Shown: positions 60,878 through 64,000 of the stretch, piece by piece
How positions within the stretch are numbered: position 1 is the stretch's first letter
Layout: each line of letters starts with the position of its first letter
Assembly: GCF_014384885.1 (NCBI RefSeq)
Contig: NZ_JACRST010000008.1
Location: forward strand, 37,558 to 101,557
Direction of reading: 5' to 3'
DNA: 64,000 nt
Source of the DNA: Ligaoa zhengdingensis
GTDB lineage: Bacteria; Bacillota; Clostridia; Oscillospirales; Ruminococcaceae
Notes under the pieces: generated by a model
Told to the model about the DNA's origin: nothing
The model's input: only the letters and a program-made list of their open reading frames with translations
The model's database searches: none
Program-made: the position numbers and the translations under genes

Positions 60878-60913
60878 AAAAGGACAAGCATCATTTTAGG
60901 TGCTTGTCCTTTT
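60878..60913. terminator. Terminator of the thioredoxin operon
   Basis: AAAAGGACAAGCA pairs with TGCTTGTCCTTTT over a 10-base loop. The A/T ends also serve the convergent recombinase operon. Confidence 0.9.
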
Positions 60914-60926
60914 GTGTTCAGTTACA

Positions 60927-61325
60927 TCATCCGAAGTGTTTCGGCGCCTTTGTGCGCCGTTTCTTATACGCCGTCTCAAACGCCTCCATCATTGGAGTGA
61001 CCGGAAGCTCGTTGTCAGGCTTGGACAGATACTCGAACCGTATGCCATTCTCTCTGAACTTTCGCTCAAATCTCATGAAAGAGGAAGTGTCGCGGCTGAT
61101 CCGTGAGGTGTCACGGGTGAGAATCGTGCCGATGCCCTGACGCTTGGCTTCATTCAGCAGGAAGTTCATGATGCCTTCCGTATGGACGCCGGAGATGCCG
61201 TCTGCTGCCACCGCAGCAGCTACCTCATAGTCCTTATCCTTCGCATAGTGCTCCAGCTCTTCACGCTGGCTTGCTGCCGCAAGCTGATCCGCACAGGCAA
61301 CGCGGATATAAAGAAATACTTTCAT
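60927..61325 (-). CDS. Small resolvase-like protein lacking the catalytic Ser
   Basis: 132 residues with the resolvase fold only: VFLYIRVACADQ, YAKDKDYEVAAAVAADGISGV, TILTRDTSRISRDTSSFMRFERKF. In active enzymes the first motif reads RVS; here residue 10 is Ala (Cys at 11), so DNA cleavage is not expected. No DNA-binding domain follows apart from a basic tail (KKRRTKAP). It overlaps the large recombinase gene by four bases and may be an accessory or directionality factor. Confidence 0.8.
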   Translation of the reverse strand: MKVFLYIRVACADQLAAASQREELEHYAKDKDYEVAAAVAADGISGVHTEGIMNFLLNEAKRQGIGTILTRDTSRISRDTSSFMRFERKFRENGIRFEYLSKPDNELPVTPMMEAFETAYKKRRTKAPKHFG

Positions 61326-62929
61326 TTGGCTTCTCCTTCTGATGTAGTGAGGAAGTCCTTGAACTTCCAGACGATTTCTATGTTGTCAAGATCGTAAATG
61401 TAGACCGCAGAAATGAATGCGTGGGTCAGCTCATAGGTCAGAGCTTTGCAGTCGGCGTATTGTTCGCAGACCGCATCCAGCTTTTCATCTGAACAGGAGG
61501 TCTCGGAGTCAAGCTCCTTCATCCGCTCGTGACTGCGCTGAATTGTTTCATCGTTTTCAGCGATCTTCGCATCCGTTACCGCCTTCTGCTGAATATATGC
61601 TTCCTTCGTGATGCTTCCGGCTGCATACTTCTCGTAGAGTCTCAGCTTCGACGCCTTGTGCTGCTCGTTCTGCTTTTGAAGAATCCGGATTTTCTCAGCA
61701 CATTCCTTGATGGCTGATTTCCGTAGATCACCGACCTCTCGATTTTGGACTGATTCCTTCTGTGCCAAAGCGAGAAACTGAGTAAGGGCATGGAAGACAA
61801 CCTTCTCAATATCCATTTCCGGAAAGCTCCTGCCAACCGGACAGTCTGTGTTTCCGTTGTTGACCGAGTGAATGCACTGGAAGTATCGAATGCCAGCCTT
61901 ATTCTTTCGGCGTGTCATAGCACGTTTACAGTTACCGCAGCGGACGAGTCCCTTGAGCGGATAGTCATGCTGCTTGCGCGTGGGATTCCGTCCTCCACCT
62001 CGAATGACCATCTGAGCAAGCTCAAAGTCTTCCTTGCTGATAATAGCTTCATGCGTACCTTCTACGATAATCGGCTCATTGACAACACGCTTTTTTGAGC
62101 CAACACCGCAGGACTTCATTTTGAGGCTGACCAGCGTTCCGGTGTAAACAAGGTTTTTGAGGATGTTGTAGACCATCACGGTTTCCCAACTGATTTTCTC
62201 GCTCATGTTACTGAACTTCTTCTTGTCGGGATGCTTGTTCTTGAAGTATTGCCCCGGCGTCGGGATGCCGTCATCATTCAGGCTGCGGGCAATCTGAGAG
62301 GTGTTGTTGCCTTCCAGAGCCTCGCGGAAGATACGACGGATCACATCAGCCGCCTCCGGGTCTACGGCAAGTTTGTTCCGAATGGTGGGATGCAGGACGT
62401 AGCCGTATGGAGCGTAGCCACCGACATACTTGCCTTGCTTCATCATCTGGATTTTTGCCGATGTGGTCTTTACGGAGAGGTCTTTGCTGTATGCCGCGTA
62501 GATGATGCTGCGCATAACCACTTCCAGACCGCCCGTTGTGCCTTTGTAATCGTCGCTGTCATAGCCGTCGTTGATAGAAATGAATCGGACGCCCATGAAC
62601 GGAAAGGTGCATTCCAGATAGTTTCCCGTTTCGATGTAGTCACGAGAAAAGCGGGAAATGTCCTTGACGCAGATCAGATTGATTTCGCCGTGCTTGACCT
62701 TCTCCATCATCTGCGTGAACTGAGGACGGTGAAAGTTCGTGCCGGTATAACCGTCATCCGCAAACTCAGACCGCTGACAGCCTGACAGTTCCGGATGATT
62801 GTCAAGAAAGCGATTGATGAGCATACGTTGGTTGCCGATGCTGTCACTTTCCGCTTTGCTTCCATAGCCGGTATCTTCATCAGCCATTGAGAGGCGGATG
62901 TAGATGCCGATGTTGTATTCCTTGCTCAT
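61322..62929 (-). CDS. Large serine recombinase
   Basis: 535 residues. The catalytic Ser14 is in GIYIRLSMADED, then DDGYTGTNFHRPQFTQMM and CVKDISRFSRDYIETGN. The recombinase domain (GYVLHPTIRNKLAVDPEAADVIRRIF), zinc ribbon (VRCGNCKRAMTRR, then CPVGRSF) and a long coiled coil follow. It is full length. It follows a third recombinase gene without a gap and overlaps the small resolvase-like gene, so the three are one transcript, probably the integration module of the element carrying the stress cassette. Confidence 0.93.
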   Translation of the reverse strand: MSKEYNIGIYIRLSMADEDTGYGSKAESDSIGNQRMLINRFLDNHPELSGCQRSEFADDGYTGTNFHRPQFTQMMEKVKHGEINLICVKDISRFSRDYIETGNYLECTFPFMGVRFISINDGYDSDDYKGTTGGLEVVMRSIIYAAYSKDLSVKTTSAKIQMMKQGKYVGGYAPYGYVLHPTIRNKLAVDPEAADVIRRIFREALEGNNTSQIARSLNDDGIPTPGQYFKNKHPDKKKFSNMSEKISWETVMVYNILKNLVYTGTLVSLKMKSCGVGSKKRVVNEPIIVEGTHEAIISKEDFELAQMVIRGGGRNPTRKQHDYPLKGLVRCGNCKRAMTRRKNKAGIRYFQCIHSVNNGNTDCPVGRSFPEMDIEKVVFHALTQFLALAQKESVQNREVGDLRKSAIKECAEKIRILQKQNEQHKASKLRLYEKYAAGSITKEAYIQQKAVTDAKIAENDETIQRSHERMKELDSETSCSDEKLDAVCEQYADCKALTYELTHAFISAVYIYDLDNIEIVWKFKDFLTTSEGEAK

Positions 62930-64000
62930 TTACATCGCCTCCTGCACTTCTTTGATGCTCTGAACGGTCAGAGCGTAAATATCGCCGTATTTCATGACCA
63001 GCTCGATTGAGCCGTCCTCATGGACTTTCACAAGCTCTACGGACTCGTCAACTAACTCCTGAGAGAGCTTTTCTGCACCGCTGACAGATTTCATCAGTGT
63101 GAGCCACTTATTGTCCTCGGACATCGCTTCGGCAAACTTTACCTTCCGCTGAACTGCTTCATCCAGCCGCCGGGAAAGGTCGGCATACTGCTCATCGTAG
63201 GCTTTCTTCGCAAAGGCGTATTCCTCTTCATCGAGAATGCCTTCCGTGAAGTCCTCGTAGAGCCGAGTACGCTTCTTGGAGATGCCGCTGAGTTTCAGAT
63301 TCAGGCTTGTAATGAGCGCATTCTGCTGATCTCGGATGCTGCGTTCGCCTTCGCTGTTTCTCAGTTTGGCAAGCAGCTTGTCGTAATTGAGAGCTGCCTT
63401 GACTTGAAGCTGGATCGCCGCAAGCACATCGGCTTCGAGCTTATCCTGCCGCGTATAGTGCGGCGTACAGAGGTTGCCGCGTTTGACGGATGAGCTGCAT
63501 TCATAGAAGGCATACCACGCGCCGTCCTTGCGTTTATCAACGCGCTTGCGATGGAAGTAGAGCTTTCTGCCGCAGTCTGCACAGACGATTTTGTCTTCAA
63601 AGAGATTGATCAGCGTAGCGCGGATTTCTTCCGTGCGCTCCATCTTCTCAACCCTTGTCCTTGCAGCGGCGTTCCGCATTTCTCGCACCTTCTGGAAATC
63701 CTCACGGGAAATAATCGCCTCGTGCGTATTGGGAAAGACGATCCATTCCTCGCGGTCGATGTGCTGATTCTTGACGCCCTTGTAAATGGCGTTCAGCGTC
63801 CGTCCGAGAACGGTATCTCCGACGTAATGGGGATTATCCAGAATGGTAGTCAGTGAAGACTTGTTCCAAATCTTCTTTGCAGTAGCATTGCCTGTGCGGA
63901 CGCCGACCTGATACTTCTGAAACTCCGGATTGGGCGCGTTCATTGCATCAAGCCGGTCTGCAATCGCAGGAAGGGACAGCCCTTCAATCTTCCATTGGAA
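62930..64000 (-). CDS. Large serine recombinase, 5' part outside window
   Basis: 357 codons in frame to the window edge. The visible part covers the end of the recombinase domain (WKIEGLSLPAIADRLDAMN), zinc ribbon (VCADCGRKLYFHR, then CSSSVKRGNLCTPHYTRQ), coiled coil and C-terminus. Its stop codon is immediately followed by the start codon of the next recombinase gene. The catalytic domain lies beyond 64000, so its activity cannot be judged. It is distinct in sequence from the other recombinases here. Confidence 0.9.
   Translation of the reverse strand, partial: FQWKIEGLSLPAIADRLDAMNAPNPEFQKYQVGVRTGNATAKKIWNKSSLTTILDNPHYVGDTVLGRTLNAIYKGVKNQHIDREEWIVFPNTHEAIISREDFQKVREMRNAAARTRVEKMERTEEIRATLINLFEDKIVCADCGRKLYFHRKRVDKRKDGAWYAFYECSSSVKRGNLCTPHYTRQDKLEADVLAAIQLQVKAALNYDKLLAKLRNSEGERSIRDQQNALITSLNLKLSGISKKRTRLYEDFTEGILDEEEYAFAKKAYDEQYADLSRRLDEAVQRKVKFAEAMSEDNKWLTLMKSVSGAEKLSQELVDESVELVKVHEDGSIELVMKYGDIYALTVQSIKEVQEAM

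Overview
The window looks like a chromosomal segment of an anaerobic, fairly GC-rich clostridial Firmicute. A gut-type Oscillospirales relative is my guess and is not proven. The grounds are strong AGGAGG-type ribosome binding sites, pyruvate formate-lyase, rubrerythrin and desulfoferrodoxin, SipW/TasA-type surface proteins, and large serine recombinases of the clostridial transposon type. From 1 to about 45.5 kb the content is ordinary chromosome. From about 45.8 kb to the right edge it is layered mobile DNA.

Layout: (1) 1-8.3 kb, minus strand: a SipW signal-peptidase operon whose three structural proteins all carry the SipW-type leader ending in AWFTD; two are large repeat proteins with GLUG-like repeats. 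(2) 8.5-13.1 kb, minus: two unknown membrane proteins, then a GntR regulator with a transglutaminase-like lipoprotein. (3) 13.3-15.1 kb, plus: pyrB, pyrI and a RidA protein. (4) 15.1-23.1 kb: iron alcohol dehydrogenase, CCA-adding enzyme, a lectin-like unknown, a cysteine hydrolase coupled to a Y-family polymerase, an ABC-F antibiotic-protection ATPase behind an attenuator leader with a three-codon ORF, and a MocA-like nucleotidyltransferase. (5) 23.4-26.5 kb: a two-gene glycine betaine ABC transporter. (6) 26.7-33.4 kb: a Crp-type regulator with a YfcC carrier, M20 amidohydrolase, DapA-family lyase, CoA-disulfide-reductase-like flavoprotein and PPC-domain protein; two matching Crp-type sites sit at identical distances from their -10 boxes. 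(7) 33.5-39 kb: proC, pflA, pflB behind a ZTP (pfl-motif) riboswitch, a TfoX C-domain protein and phosphofructokinase. (8) 39.1-45.6 kb: ppk1 convergent with a tandem-domain PPK2, a uridine-kinase-like protein, a LysM protein and tRNA-Arg.

Mobile region: a resident serine recombinase gene is split in frame. Its 3' part is at 45801-47069 and a piece of its 5' part is at 54118-54272. Between them lies a 7.05-kb element whose ends, when joined, form a perfect GGTTGT/ACAACC inverted repeat centred on an AA dinucleotide. It carries its own serine recombinase, a small protein, and MarR, flavin reductase, MATE pump and Fe-S aldo-keto reductase cargo. Next comes a cargo block (54.5-60.9 kb) that reads as one oxidative and thiol-stress system: a DUF134-NifX fusion, a Crp-type regulator, rubrerythrin, desulfoferrodoxin, then an operon of a ferredoxin-thioredoxin-reductase-like protein, ferredoxin, a membrane Fe-S protein, thioredoxin, a CoA-disulfide reductase-rhodanese and a small alarmone synthetase. 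Both operons carry the same TGTGAC-N3-GTTACA site about 40 bases upstream of the predicted start, which fits activation by the cassette's own regulator. The window ends in three consecutive serine-recombinase-type genes; the smallest has Ala where the catalytic Ser should be.
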